Assembly (NCBI GenBank): GCA_965205365.1
Contig: CBDBGT010000010.1
Location: 124,001-188,000 of the forward strand
Direction of reading: 5' to 3'
Source: JALZUR01 sp965205365
GTDB lineage: Bacteria > Bdellovibrionota > Bdellovibrionia > Bdellovibrionales > UBA1609
Length of the DNA stretch: 64,000 bases
A model generated the notes under the pieces. That model searched no databases, was not told where the DNA came from, and saw only the letters and a program-made list of their open reading frames with translations. The position numbers and the translations under genes were made by a program. This document shows, in pieces, positions 1-8,421 of the stretch. The stretch's first letter is position 1. Each line of letters opens with the position of its first letter.

Positions 1-1143
1 GTATTTAGGATTATAATAAAACCCCTTAGCACCTGCATAAGTTTTTGCCTCTGATGGATTTACTTTTAATATTAAATAATCGTTTGCAGGATCATTCCAA
101 GCTAAATATCCACTTAAACTTTTTCCAAAATACTCAAAGTTTATAAATTGCCCATTAAAATACATACCTCGAGTCATAGGAAAAGAATAAATCCTAACTC
201 TATTTCCGTTACTACTTGCTAAAAACTTTTTTAAAGCCTCTCCTTTATAAGATAAAACGCCCTCAGTAATTCCGTGTGCCGCAGTTATAAAAACTCCAGG
301 ACAAATTTGAGCAATAACTCCTGTTCCTTGTGTACTAGAAAATATATAAAGAGCTTTACTTGCACCATCAATTGCATCAGACATGGAATTGTCCCGATTC
401 ATAAACCACGCAGCATTTATTGATTTAAAACACGCTGCTTTAATTCCATCTATATTCCCAGATTTAAGAGCATTTCTACACAAACTCTTTTGAAAGTATG
501 TCATTTCATAAAATATAGAGCCTGAAATGTTTTCATCTAACAAAGCTTCTTTTAAAAGATCTCTATTCTCTGCTAAAGAGGTTAAATTTCTAGCTATATT
601 TTTATTTTTTGTTTTATCTTGAAAAGAAGTTTTATTAAAATCCTTTTTATTAGTTTTATGTAAAGCCCTTTCTTCTTTTTTTACCTTCTTTTTTTTAAAG
701 AAAAAGTCTTTAATCCCTTTAATACCAGAAGCTAAAACACCCATTTTAAATGAACCCTTAGCCTTTAATTTACTCACCACAGCTTCATCTTTAGAGCAAG
801 GAGCTAAGACTCTACTTTGTAAATGGCTCCTAGCTTCTTTTATAAAGCTTATATAAGATATAAGCTCTTGTGTTATCTCTATGGCATTTTCTTTTTTACA
901 AAAAGAAAAAGTTTCTTCTGCCATTTTCTCACAACTTGTAAAAAAACTTAAAGACTTAGTGAGCTGCCTTTTATTACATGAAGAAGAGCCTAAGCTGCTA
1001 TCTTGTAGTTCTTTTACTCTAACCATATTGCAAAGCCCACTATTCTTAATTTTATTAAAAGACACTGAACAAGATTCAGCCCTTGCTACAGAAGTGGTAA
1101 ATAAAAATAAGAATAATGTAAATTTAAACAATGCTAAAATCAT
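1..1143 (-). CDS. Secreted trypsin-like serine protease, 3' end outside window
   Basis: The minus-strand frame stays open from an ATG at 1143 to the window edge (381 codons), so the C-terminus is missing. The N-terminus is a signal peptide: a hydrophobic run over residues 2-20 and a likely cut after ARA (about residue 22). Residues 22-240 are unrecognised, with several Cys and a Lys-rich stretch near 145-175. A chymotrypsin-fold protease domain follows: ITAAHG carries the catalytic His (H290) and NDYLILKV the likely catalytic Asp (D355). The Ser motif would lie beyond position 1. Known for the family: such proteins act in the periplasm or outside the cell. The substrate cannot be told. Confidence 0.75.
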   Translation of the reverse strand, partial: MILALFKFTLFLFLFTTSVARAESCSVSFNKIKNSGLCNMVRVKELQDSSLGSSSCNKRQLTKSLSFFTSCEKMAEETFSFCKKENAIEITQELISYISFIKEARSHLQSRVLAPCSKDEAVVSKLKAKGSFKMGVLASGIKGIKDFFFKKKKVKKEERALHKTNKKDFNKTSFQDKTKNKNIARNLTSLAENRDLLKEALLDENISGSIFYEMTYFQKSLCRNALKSGNIDGIKAACFKSINAAWFMNRDNSMSDAIDGASKALYIFSSTQGTGVIAQICPGVFITAAHGITEGVLSYKGEALKKFLASSNGNRVRIYSFPMTRGMYFNGQFINFEYFGKSLSGYLAWNDPANDYLILKVNPSEAKTYAGAKGFYYNPKY

Positions 1144-1406
1144 TGGTGTAAATGTAATCTCTTTTTAAAGGCTTTACAAAAACTTGTAATTTTACCTAGA
1201 CCTAGCACCAGAAAGTATTTTCAAATGAAAGAGATCCAGAAGAATATAATTCTAAAGAAGCCCTGTCAGAAATTCAAAAATAAAATAACATCCCAAACCT
1301 TTATTGAGCTTTTACTAATAATGAAACAACTACAAAAGAAACTGATAATACGAAGGTGAAGCCACCGAGTGTGACTTCACGTGACCTGATGTGACTCAAC
1401 TCTAAT
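1144..1406. other. Non-coding stretch without recognisable gene
   Basis: This stretch lies between the protease gene and a mini-IS. All frames are broken by stops. A short inverted repeat (gtgaag near 1355, cttcac near 1375) could form a weak hairpin. I see no RNA gene or clear promoter. Confidence 0.4.
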
Positions 1407-1773
1407 AGCTCGAGCTCAGACTTTTTAAATCTGGTTTAACATTCTATTTTCATGGCACGTATTACCGGTTTAAAAGGACACAGACAATACCCAGTGAATG
1501 CTCATAAAAGATTCACTATAAAGTTTTTTAAGACTTCGGTGTTTGGAGTGTTCAATGTGAAACTCTTCCTTTTGCTGGGTGTGAATTTAAACTGTTCGTA
1601 GTTTAGTCCCAAAATAAAGTCGTCAACAAGAGTAAAAATCTCTATAATTTGAGTCTTTTTGATCATTCCCAGCTCCTTTTTTCAGATCAGATTAAAAAAT
1701 AAATACATCTTACAAAAGGCTTAAGGTGATCTTTTATTTATACTTAGATCCTTGGAAAAGTCCGAGCTCGGGT
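1407..1773 (-). mobile_element. IS982-derived mini-element A (internally deleted)
   Basis: Both ends match the terminal inverted repeats of the intact IS982-type element at 44512-45531: a gctcgagctcagac-like end on the left and ccgagctcgggt on the right. The inside holds only the 3' end of the transposase (through the EHSKHRS region) joined directly to its 5' end (start region through PSKRK). The join sits in aaaggaagag, a 10-base string present at both places in full-length copies, so the middle was lost between short direct repeats. It is about 367 bp and encodes no functional protein. Confidence 0.85.
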
Positions 1774-1880
1774 TTACTAAAGTCTAAATTCAGATTAAAT
1801 ATTAAAAAACTATTTTTTTAATTCATAGGGTTAGATAGAGTATTAGAGTTTATACGATATAAAATAAATGAGGTATTCAT
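1774..1880. promoter_or_regulatory. Upstream region of the DUF1566 lipoprotein gene
   Basis: An AT-rich leader lies between the mini-IS and the lipoprotein start. A TATAAAAT-like -10 is plausible within tatacgatataaaat (about 1851-1865), and gagg lies about 8 bases before the ATG at 1881. The promoter is inferred only. Confidence 0.3.
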
Positions 1881-2732
1881 ATGAATAAAATCATTCAATT
1901 ACTATTGATTACAACTACCCTATTGAGTTTAGCTGCCTGTGGATCTAGTAAGCCAGATCCTGATTTATGTGTTGGTTCTTCTTGTGGAGCTAGTAAGCCA
2001 GATCCTAATCCAGATCCAGATCCAGATCCTGATCCTGATCCTGATCCTAATCCAGACCCTGATCCTGATCCATGTCTTGTGTCTTCTTCACTCACCCCCC
2101 CCCCCTCAGGAACCGTGTGTGAGGGTGGAGCAATTTATCTTGGAAGCCTTAGCCCTGGTGCCACTAGTGGAAGTGGAACAGATCACTATATGACCACCCC
2201 TGGGGGTTGTGGAGATATTCCATTAGGAAGTGTTTCAGGGGGTTCGGGGACAAACTCTTATGCATTAAATGATTTTACAGTGACTTGTTCTGGTATTGAT
2301 AGTTTACGTAAAGATTGGAATAATAATACAAATAATCACCATGATATTCCAGGATTAGAAAACTACACATCAACTTTTGGAGCTGGTCATGGTGAAATTA
2401 ATAAAGATGTAAATTATGGCTCGGCTAATACAGGTGTAATTGTTGCCATAACTTCATCGTCTCAAGGGGGTTATCACTCAGCAGCAAGGTATTGTCATAA
2501 GCTTGTTTATGGTGGTTATGATGATTGGTATTTACCTAATCGTTATGAGCTTAATTTAATGTACACAAATCGCTCTGCTCTTCCAGGTTTAGTTCAAGGT
2601 CAAAGTGATTGGTATTGGTCGTCTACGGAGCACAGTGCTGTCAGTGCGTGGCTCCAGCAGTTTTCTGATGGCGCTCAGGATTACGGCGTTAAGAACGATC
2701 CTCGACTTGTTCGTTGCGTGCGGCGGTTTTGA
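1881..2732 (+). CDS. Lipoprotein with Pro-Asp repeat linker and C-terminal DUF1566/Lcl_C domain
   Basis: This 283-residue protein has a type II signal peptide with lipobox LAAC (Cys20), so it should be lipid-anchored. Residues about 24-65 are a low-complexity Pro-Asp linker written in near-identical hexamers. The rest is a DUF1566-type domain ending in YWSST...AW...F..G...K...VRCVRRF. This C-lectin-like fold is used for surface binding in several families. The last 41 codons (from about 2610) are clearly richer in G and C than the rest of the gene, and their third positions are mostly C or G, unlike neighbouring genes. In layout they resemble the variable region of a diversity-generating retroelement target. 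No reverse transcriptase or template repeat is in the window. Function is otherwise unknown. Confidence 0.8.
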   Translation: MNKIIQLLLITTTLLSLAACGSSKPDPDLCVGSSCGASKPDPNPDPDPDPDPDPDPNPDPDPDPCLVSSSLTPPPSGTVCEGGAIYLGSLSPGATSGSGTDHYMTTPGGCGDIPLGSVSGGSGTNSYALNDFTVTCSGIDSLRKDWNNNTNNHHDIPGLENYTSTFGAGHGEINKDVNYGSANTGVIVAITSSSQGGYHSAARYCHKLVYGGYDDWYLPNRYELNLMYTNRSALPGLVQGQSDWYWSSTEHSAVSAWLQQFSDGAQDYGVKNDPRLVRCVRRF

Positions 2733-2738
2733 GGGTTA

Positions 2739-2758
2739 AAAGGGCTCATGAGCCCTTT
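2739..2758 (+). terminator. 20-bp perfect palindrome just after the lipoprotein stop
   Basis: aaagggctcatgagcccttt starts seven bases after the stop codon. It could be a terminator stem, but only a mixed agttctttt follows rather than a clean U-tract. A hairpin at this spot also matches where DGR targets carry one. Confidence 0.55.
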
Positions 2759-2765
2759 AGTTCTT

Positions 2766-2794
2766 TTATCTTAAGGAGGACCTCCTTAAGATAA
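2766..2794 (+). terminator. Second strong hairpin, 14-bp stem
   Basis: ttatcttaaggagg and its exact reverse complement are separated by a single A at 2780. There is no U-tract. It lies between the lipoprotein gene and the next mini-IS, so it could act as a bidirectional stop or a cruciform. Confidence 0.5.
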
Positions 2795-2802
2795 ACTATT
2801 TG

Positions 2803-3036
2803 ACCCGAGCTCAGACTTTTTAAATTTAGTTTAACATTTTATTTTCATGGCACCTATTGCCGGTTTAAAAGGACCCAGGCAATACCCAGTTAATGCTCAT
2901 AAAAGATTCACTATAAAGTTTTTTAAGACTTCGGTGTTTGGAGTGTTCAATGTGAAACTCTTCCTTTAAAATTCTAAAAACAGTGTCAACAATATTTATT
3001 CAAAACTTAGGTCCTTAAAAAAGTCTGAACTCGGGT
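2803..3036 (-). mobile_element. IS982-derived mini-element B
   Basis: Both IS982-type ends are present (acccgagctcagac left, gaactcgggt right), but only about 234 bp remain. The left part is the transposase 3' end up to the IVETV codons; this is joined straight to the outermost terminal region of the other end (ttattcaaaacttaggtcc). The element at 24376-24621 has the same join, so the two form one miniature family. It abuts the dprA stop codon. Confidence 0.85.
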
Positions 3037-3039
3037 TAG

Positions 3040-3840
3040 CTATAAATGTACTAAACTTAAATCTATCACTTGATAAGCCCCATCTTCTAAAAGCTGAACA
3101 TTACCCATATATCTATCATCCCAAGGATTAGCAGGAAGAGCATAAATTTCCTTCCCCTGATCAATGGCATACTTTGCAGTTATCATTGTTCCACTGTTTT
3201 TTTTAGCCTGAACAATTAGTATTTTATTAGATAAAGCTGATAATAAATAATTTCTAGAATGGAATAAAGATTTACAAACTTTTTGCTCAGGATGAAATTG
3301 AGAAATAAATAAAAACTTTCCACTCTCTAAATATTTATTCATATTTTTTTTTAAACTCTGAGGGTATATGTTAAATATTCCAACAGGAAGAACACATATA
3401 TTTGAAATACCCTGTAAAAAAGCCTCTTGATGGGCTACCTGATCTATACCAATGGCCCCTCCCGATACAATAACAACTTTTTTATTAAGTTTTTTAAACT
3501 CCTCTTTTAGCCAATGAACAGCTAATAAATCAGGCTTTCTACTCCCAACAACACCTAAACACAAACTTTCCTCCAGTAAACTTAAATTCCCCGAACCACA
3601 AAAAACCCATGGAGAATATTCTAAATTTTTTAAATTTTCTGGATATAATTTATCAACATATGTACAAATCCAAATATTTTCTTTAAAAAGCTTAGCCTTT
3701 AAAGACTTGATCTCATTTTCATGTTTTCTATAAATACCATATAATTCATTACAAATCTTTTTCTCTCTTAACATCCGAGCAATTAATCTATTAAAATGCT
3801 TATTTGAATAAAACCAAGATAGAAGTAAAATATTTTTCAT
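3040..3840 (-). CDS. dprA: DNA-processing protein DprA (Smf)
   Basis: This 266-residue protein has the DprA Rossmann-like domain: GVVGSRKP near residue 95, VSGGAIGIDQVAHQEA near 125, LPVGIFNIYP near 151, and SRNYLLSALS followed by SGTMITAKYAIDQGKEIYALP toward the C-terminus. DprA loads RecA onto incoming single-stranded DNA during natural transformation. The protein is near the short end for the family, with no C-terminal winged-helix (DML1) extension. A gaggtg Shine-Dalgarno lies upstream of the ATG. A comEC-like gene nearby supports a competence role. The stop codon touches a mini-IS, so the last residues may be altered. Confidence 0.9.
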   Translation of the reverse strand: MKNILLLSWFYSNKHFNRLIARMLREKKICNELYGIYRKHENEIKSLKAKLFKENIWICTYVDKLYPENLKNLEYSPWVFCGSGNLSLLEESLCLGVVGSRKPDLLAVHWLKEEFKKLNKKVVIVSGGAIGIDQVAHQEAFLQGISNICVLPVGIFNIYPQSLKKNMNKYLESGKFLFISQFHPEQKVCKSLFHSRNYLLSALSNKILIVQAKKNSGTMITAKYAIDQGKEIYALPANPWDDRYMGNVQLLEDGAYQVIDLSLVHL

Positions 3841-3904
3841 TATTCACCTCTTGCAATTTAATTTTAATACTCAACTATACTTTAAACTGCTTTTAATATC
3901 CGAA

Positions 3905-5101
3905 TTAATACTGAACCACACCAAGTCTACTTCCTGTAGAGACTTCATCTGAAAGGTTAAACACAACTCCTGTAGAGTAATATTTATTTACTGTTGCAAT
4001 TTTAACATACCCCACACTTTCAGGAAAATATCTTACTTTAGCCATCTTTAAAAAATCTACGCCAAAATTTCGAAATATAGGATACACTTCTCCCTGAAGA
4101 ATGCCTTTTTTACTCCCTCCATTAAAATAAACAATTTCAGCTTCTTTAATGACATTTTGACCGTAAAATTTATTCGATCCAATAATTTTAACCATACTGT
4201 TTGAAGCTTTACTCACAATTTTTTCAATTTCATTAGGAAGAGTTAAAGTTTTTATTTTCTCACTAGACAAAGAGTCTCCAATAGTTATCAAATCATTAGC
4301 TTCAATAATTTCAGCAAGGTATTCTCCACCTTGCTTATGACTAAGAACCTTTAATGTCCCTAACCACTCAACTAAACTCACATATATTTCTGTATTCTTT
4401 AAACGCAACCCTTCCTTAGTGTACTTAAAAATCGTAAACGTTTTTTGTAACGGCCCTGTATCTAAATATTTTCCATGAAGAGAAACCAAAACTAGAGCAC
4501 CTTTTTTTACACCCCTTCCTCCTTGAATTCTTTTTATCTTTCCCATTGATAAAGGCTTTTTAAAAACAACCTCACTAGTGACCATTATCTCCCTTTTTGC
4601 AAATTGAACTTGCCTTTTTTTTATACCAATTAACCTTAAATCATTATGTTCATCCTTACTCAACCTTGCAGGTTGAAAATAGTTTTGAAAGACTCTTTTA
4701 GAAATAGGCTCTGTATTTTTTAAAGGTTTTGGTGGAATCAAAGGCTCCAATAATCCTGAGCCATATATGTAATTCTGAGAGTCTATACTGTCTATTCCAA
4801 ATACAGGAGGTAAAACAATGGTCCCTCCTGTAAAATAAATAATATCTCCTTTTTCAATAATGTGTGGATTTGTAACATTAGAGTTCATTGACCAAATTTT
4901 AGACCAAAATTTAGGATCACCAAAGAGAGTTTTACTAATATCATATAATGTGTCACCCCTTTGAACTCTATAAAATTGCTTCACATCAGCTCTTTCTAAA
5001 ATAAAACCCCAATCCTCTACAGGTTTGTTATCAAACTTTACATATGGCTGTGCATTAAGAAATATCGGTGTAAAACTTATAAAAAAAAGTACTAAAAGCA
5101 T
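3905..5101 (-). CDS. Exported LysM-domain protein
   Basis: The frame extends up to 5257. I chose the ATG at 5101 because it starts a hydrophobic signal peptide (MLLVLFFISFTPIFLNA) with aagg upstream; ATGs at 5137 and 5155 are alternatives. Shortly after the signal peptide is one LysM domain (FYRVQRGDTLYDISKTLFG...WSKIWSMN...IEKGDIIYF), which binds peptidoglycan. The remaining 280 or so residues look beta-rich and are unrecognised. It lies upstream of dprA on the same strand and divergent from the comEC-like gene. A cell-wall-associated role is inferred from LysM only. Confidence 0.75.
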   Translation of the reverse strand: MLLVLFFISFTPIFLNAQPYVKFDNKPVEDWGFILERADVKQFYRVQRGDTLYDISKTLFGDPKFWSKIWSMNSNVTNPHIIEKGDIIYFTGGTIVLPPVFGIDSIDSQNYIYGSGLLEPLIPPKPLKNTEPISKRVFQNYFQPARLSKDEHNDLRLIGIKKRQVQFAKREIMVTSEVVFKKPLSMGKIKRIQGGRGVKKGALVLVSLHGKYLDTGPLQKTFTIFKYTKEGLRLKNTEIYVSLVEWLGTLKVLSHKQGGEYLAEIIEANDLITIGDSLSSEKIKTLTLPNEIEKIVSKASNSMVKIIGSNKFYGQNVIKEAEIVYFNGGSKKGILQGEVYPIFRNFGVDFLKMAKVRYFPESVGYVKIATVNKYYSTGVVFNLSDEVSTGSRLGVVQY

Positions 5102-5337
5102 AGGGCAGACCTTACAAATATTCTGTCCTCCTACCATTGAATAACCAAGGGCCATACTAACCAGTTTTCCACAATTTCTGTGGAAAAGATGCTGACTCCA
5201 GACTTCAACTAGACTTTGGTGGCAGCTTTCAGCCCAATGCGCACTTTTCGTCCACAACCTAAACTCATTCCGAATTGTGTTTCTAATGTATTTAAAACAA
5301 AGGTTTAAACTAAAAAAGCTTCTTGCATAAAGAGTTT

Positions 5338-6126
5338 ATGACTCTACATTATCTTTGTTTAGCTCTTTTAAATCATGAAATAACTCAAGCTTTAACTTGT
5401 GGCAAAGCACTTAATTACAGCAGTTCAAAGGATCTTATTCTTATTTTTGGAGCCCTACATTTTTTTGTTATATCTGGAGCGCACCTTAATTTTCTAAAAA
5501 AAATATTACATTTTCTTAAACTGCCTAAATTTTTAGAAATTACAGCTCTCAGCTTTTTTGTAATCATCTGTAACTTTTCAGCACCAGTTACAAGAAGCTT
5601 TATTCAATATCTTTTAGAAATTCAAAAAAAACTCTATATCCCAAAAGAACTCTCTCCTCTATGCTCATATATTTTTTGCCTCCCCATAGCTCTTTTATTT
5701 TTAAACAGCTTAGTGTCTCTAGGTTTAAGCTTTCTATTTGGATCTATAATTTCTACTCTTCCTAAAAAATCAAGCTCCTACCTATTAGTCTACAGTATTG
5801 CTCTCCCTGTATTCCTTAGTACTCTTGGTTTACCTCACTATTCTAGCTTTCTTATCCTTCCTTTTATAAATCTTTTAATTTTTATTATGCTCCCACTATC
5901 CTTGCTCTCTGTTTTTTCAAACATCATAGAAGCTGCAACTATTAAAGTCTGGTGGTTACTTGAAAGCTCGCTAAATTATCTACATATTTTCTACAATTTT
6001 CCTCAAAAACCTCAATCTAATTTTCATCTGTTCACAAGTTTAAACCTTTTTATTTACGGTTTTTTAATAATTTTAATTTCATATATGTCTGGAGTATTTT
6101 GGAAAAGATCATCATATTCTCTTTAA
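5338..6126 (+). CDS. Short ComEC/Rec2-like competence membrane protein
   Basis: About 262 residues, very hydrophobic, with six or more likely membrane segments. HFFVISGAHL near residue 45 matches the ComEC motif H-x-x-x-I-S-G-x-H, and SAPVTRSFI near 80 matches the family's second conserved block. ComEC forms the inner-membrane channel for transforming DNA. This copy carries only the channel (competence) domain; the OB-fold and metallo-beta-lactamase parts of full-length ComEC are absent. The ATG at 5338 (gag upstream) is preferred over an in-frame TTG at 5323. With dprA nearby it probably belongs to a DNA-uptake set. Confidence 0.75.
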   Translation: MTLHYLCLALLNHEITQALTCGKALNYSSSKDLILIFGALHFFVISGAHLNFLKKILHFLKLPKFLEITALSFFVIICNFSAPVTRSFIQYLLEIQKKLYIPKELSPLCSYIFCLPIALLFLNSLVSLGLSFLFGSIISTLPKKSSSYLLVYSIALPVFLSTLGLPHYSSFLILPFINLLIFIMLPLSLLSVFSNIIEAATIKVWWLLESSLNYLHIFYNFPQKPQSNFHLFTSLNLFIYGFLIILISYMSGVFWKRSSYSL

Positions 6127-6422
6127 TATTCCTAAGCTCAAGACATTTGCAAAGTTCTTTAGATCTTGGTCTTAACGTTTATTTTTTTAAAAATCGTGTA
6201 ACAATAAAAGATTATAAAAACCAGCCTCCTTGTTTTTATAAACTAAGCAAAAAAGTTTTTATATTTAAAAGTATTTACTGCTTTAAAAAAACTCCCTTAA
6301 AGCAACAAGTCTTTCTTGCTCTAATTTTTACCAGCTCTAAAAAAAGAAAACCACCTTTATTAAAAAAGGGCTTACAAATTTTTATCCCCATTCAAAAATG
6401 GGGAGTTTTTTATTTTAACTAA
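6099..6422 (+). CDS. Small hypothetical protein overlapping the comEC-like gene
   Basis: 107 codons starting inside the end of the comEC-like gene. It begins with a hydrophobic stretch (MEKIIIFSLIFLSS) that could be a signal peptide, followed by a Lys-rich basic region. No family is recognised. The last codons run through a terminator hairpin, which weakens the case for a real gene. Confidence 0.35.
   Translation: MEKIIIFSLIFLSSRHLQSSLDLGLNVYFFKNRVTIKDYKNQPPCFYKLSKKVFIFKSIYCFKKTPLKQQVFLALIFTSSKKRKPPLLKKGLQIFIPIQKWGVFYFN
6386..6411 (+). terminator. Rho-independent terminator after the comEC-like gene
   Basis: Stem ccccatt / aatgggg with loop caaa, followed by agttttttatttt. It would end plus-strand transcription of the comEC-like unit. 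Confidence 0.7.
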
Positions 6423-6441
6423 ATAACCCTAAGATTAAATA

Positions 6442-7452
6442 ACCCGAGTTCGGACTTTTCTAAGGATCTAAGTCCTGTATAAATAAAAGATCACCTTAAG
6501 CCTTTTGTAAGATATAGTTTTTTTTAATCTGGTCTATGAAAAGGAGCTTTGAATGATCAAAGAGAACCAAATTATAGAGATTTTTACTCTTGTTGACGAC
6601 TTTATTTTGGGACTAAATTACGAACAGTCCAAACTCACACCCAGTAAAAGGAAGAGGGGTTTTCCCGTTATCTGAATCTGAAATCATCACAATCTCTTTG
6701 TTGTTCCAGTTTTCTGGTTTTAGAAATTTTAAAGCTTTTTATATAGGCTATGTTCAAAAATTTCTAAAACCTTATTTCCAAAAACTCTTGTCCTACAATA
6801 GGTTTGTGGAACTTAAAAAATATTCAGCACACCTTAACTCTTTATTTTCCTAAACTCACTTATGGAATCAAATTACAGGAATATCTATTCTAGACTCTGA
6901 GCCCCGTGAGTGTTTGTAACAACAAAAGAATCAGTGGCCATAAAACCTTTAAGGGGCTTTGAAAGCGTAAAAAAATCAACAATGGGTTGGTTCTCTTTGG
7001 TTTTAAAGTTCATATTATTATTTCCCATAAAGGAGAGCTCCTAAACTTCACTATGACCCCAGAAAATGTCCATGATACAAAGCTTTTAGAGAATCTTGCA
7101 GATGGTTTGTTTGGAAAGCGGAGATAAGGGATATATCTTAAAAGAACCTCTTTAAAAAACTTATGGGCAAAGGTGTTTAAGTTGATTACTCATTTAAAAT
7201 CAAATATGAAAAATAAATTTGCACCACTTTTTCATAAACTTTTACTGAGAAAAAGATATATTGTTGAGACTGTTTTTAGAATTTTAAAGGAAGAGTTTTA
7301 TATTGAACACTCAAGACACCAAAGTCTTAAAAAACTTTATAGTGAATCTTTTATGAGCATTAGCTCTGCATATTGTCTCCGCCCTTTTAAACCGACAATA
7401 CGTGCCATGAAAATAGAGTGTTAAACCAGATTTAAAAAGTCTGAGCTCGGGT
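6442..7452 (+). mobile_element. IS982-family element C, decayed full-length copy
   Basis: Acccgagttcggac at the left and gagctcgggt at the right are the terminal inverted repeats; length is about 1.01 kb. Flanking taaata and taatta look like a decayed 6-bp target duplication. The transposase inside is broken in several places. Three lesions are shared with element H at 55797-56819. Confidence 0.9.
6553..7424 (+). pseudogene. IS982-family transposase, multiply broken
   Basis: The ATG is intact, and the frame can be followed by similarity to the intact transposase at 44535-45422. It carries early indels, a TGA in place of the Ala codon after KGL, an inserted dinucleotide in the GWFFGFK region, and a TAA in place of the Gln codon of GVQVI. 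Only the last 83 codons remain as an open frame. It cannot make active transposase. Confidence 0.9.
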
Positions 7453-7782
7453 TAATTATATGGGGGTAGTTTTAGATCGCTTACGAAAAGAATCAAAAGA
7501 TACTCGTAAAAACCATCCTCAATGGTTGTCATAAATTCAAGTCATAGGGTTCATACTTATTTTCTGTATAAATTAAAACCACTCCGTCACCAACTAAAAG
7601 AGCATGAACCCCTTCGTTAGAGATGTGCTGTATTCTCAGTGCGATTTTCCTTAGAGCTTACCGCTAAGCTTGCTAGGCCTTAGGGCATTTAGAGGCTTTA
7701 TTTATAAAAAAGATTTTAGAAAAGCAGATTAAAGGTACAGACCTTAAGCTGAAGATAAAAATTGAGGCTGCTTAGTTTTTTC
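7453..7782. other. Gene debris between IS C and the toxin-antitoxin locus
   Basis: No intact gene. On the plus strand 7460-7534 reads MGVVLDRLRKESKDTRKNHP and a few more codons to a stop, like a C-terminal tail. On the minus strand, about 7540-7635 reads GVHALLVGDGVVLIYTENKY and then a stop. Both look like ends of lost genes. They match no family I can name. Confidence 0.35.
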
Positions 7783-7810
7783 TTGTATTTTATACAAAAT
7801 TATGTATAAT
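7783..7810 (+). promoter_or_regulatory. Promoter and likely operator of the toxin-antitoxin locus
   Basis: A ttgtat -35 (7783) and a consensus tataat -10 (7805) are 16 bases apart, seven bases before the toxin ATG. The -35 lies in a perfect inverted repeat, ttgtat-ttt-atacaa (7783-7797). An operator overlapping the promoter is typical for autoregulation by an HTH antitoxin. This is inferred from sequence only. Confidence 0.65.
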
Positions 7811-7816
7811 TAGTTT

Positions 7817-8105
7817 ATGAGAGAAGTCTACAAGTTGAAACTGACCATCAATAAGAAACAGATTCAGGAAATTGTAATAGATGGTCATTGCAAAAAGAAC
7901 CACCCTGATATTACAACAGACACCATACTTAGGCTTGTCTTTTTGTTAAACCATAGACGGTTTTGGCAAAAAATCTGGTCCATTTAATTATTTTAAATCT
8001 GAAATGGAACTAGATACCAAACTCTACCGTTTAATTTGGATGTTAGAAGATAATAAACTTTACGTAGGTGTTGTAAGCACCTTTCGTATAAACAAAAGGA
8101 GTTAG
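7817..8105 (+). pseudogene. Toxin gene of a HigBA-like module, frameshifted
   Basis: The frame from the ATG at 7817 (MREVYKLKLTINKKQIQEIV...) stops at 7985-7987. Reading on in the next frame from about 7956 gives SGPFNYFKSEMELDTKLYRL and LIWMLEDNKLYVGVV, ending at 8105, three bases before the next start. One extra base near 7955-7962 therefore breaks a protein of about 96 residues. A small gene placed directly before an XRE-type HTH gene fits a reverse-order toxin-antitoxin pair. A homologous second half lies at 8422-8562. The toxin family name is not certain, and programmed frameshifting or a sequence error are alternatives. Confidence 0.6.
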
Positions 8106-8107
8106 TA

Positions 8108-8419
8108 ATGAGCTATCCAGATGAAAAAACATTTAGACGGATTAGAAAACTGGCTGAAGATTTAGAAGCTGATTTTGTTCTAGGTGAAAACCCTAGTACT
8201 ACTGATAAAATTAAATATCAATTATGCCAAGTTTTTATTGGCTATATAATGGGCCACAACCTTACACAAACAAGCCTGGCAGAGAAGCTCGGTATTCCTC
8301 AGCCTAGACTAAATGAAGTTTTAAAATGCAAAATACATCTTTTTACAATTGATCGCCTACTTGAGTATTATTCAAAGCTTTTTCCAAATTCAGAACTAGA
8401 GTTTCGAGAGGTTTCATAG
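8108..8419 (+). CDS. XRE-family HTH antitoxin-like regulator
   Basis: 103 residues with a helix-turn-helix at about residues 55-80 (LTQTSLAEKLGIPQPRLNEVL). It starts three bases after the end of the frameshifted toxin frame, with aaaggag upstream, so the two are translationally close. In such modules the HTH protein neutralises the toxin and represses the shared promoter, here probably at the inverted repeat near 7783. It stays intact while the toxin is broken, the usual survivor pattern. Confidence 0.75.
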   Translation: MSYPDEKTFRRIRKLAEDLEADFVLGENPSTTDKIKYQLCQVFIGYIMGHNLTQTSLAEKLGIPQPRLNEVLKCKIHLFTIDRLLEYYSKLFPNSELEFREVS

Positions 8420-8421
8420 AT

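Noticed and set aside
881..1168. 95-codon plus-strand open frame
   Set aside because: It lies antisense to the secreted protease gene, which has a signal peptide and protease motifs.
1975..2075. Short repeated hexamers that could suggest a CRISPR or VNTR array
   Set aside because: They encode the Pro-Asp linker of the lipoprotein in one frame and have no spacers.
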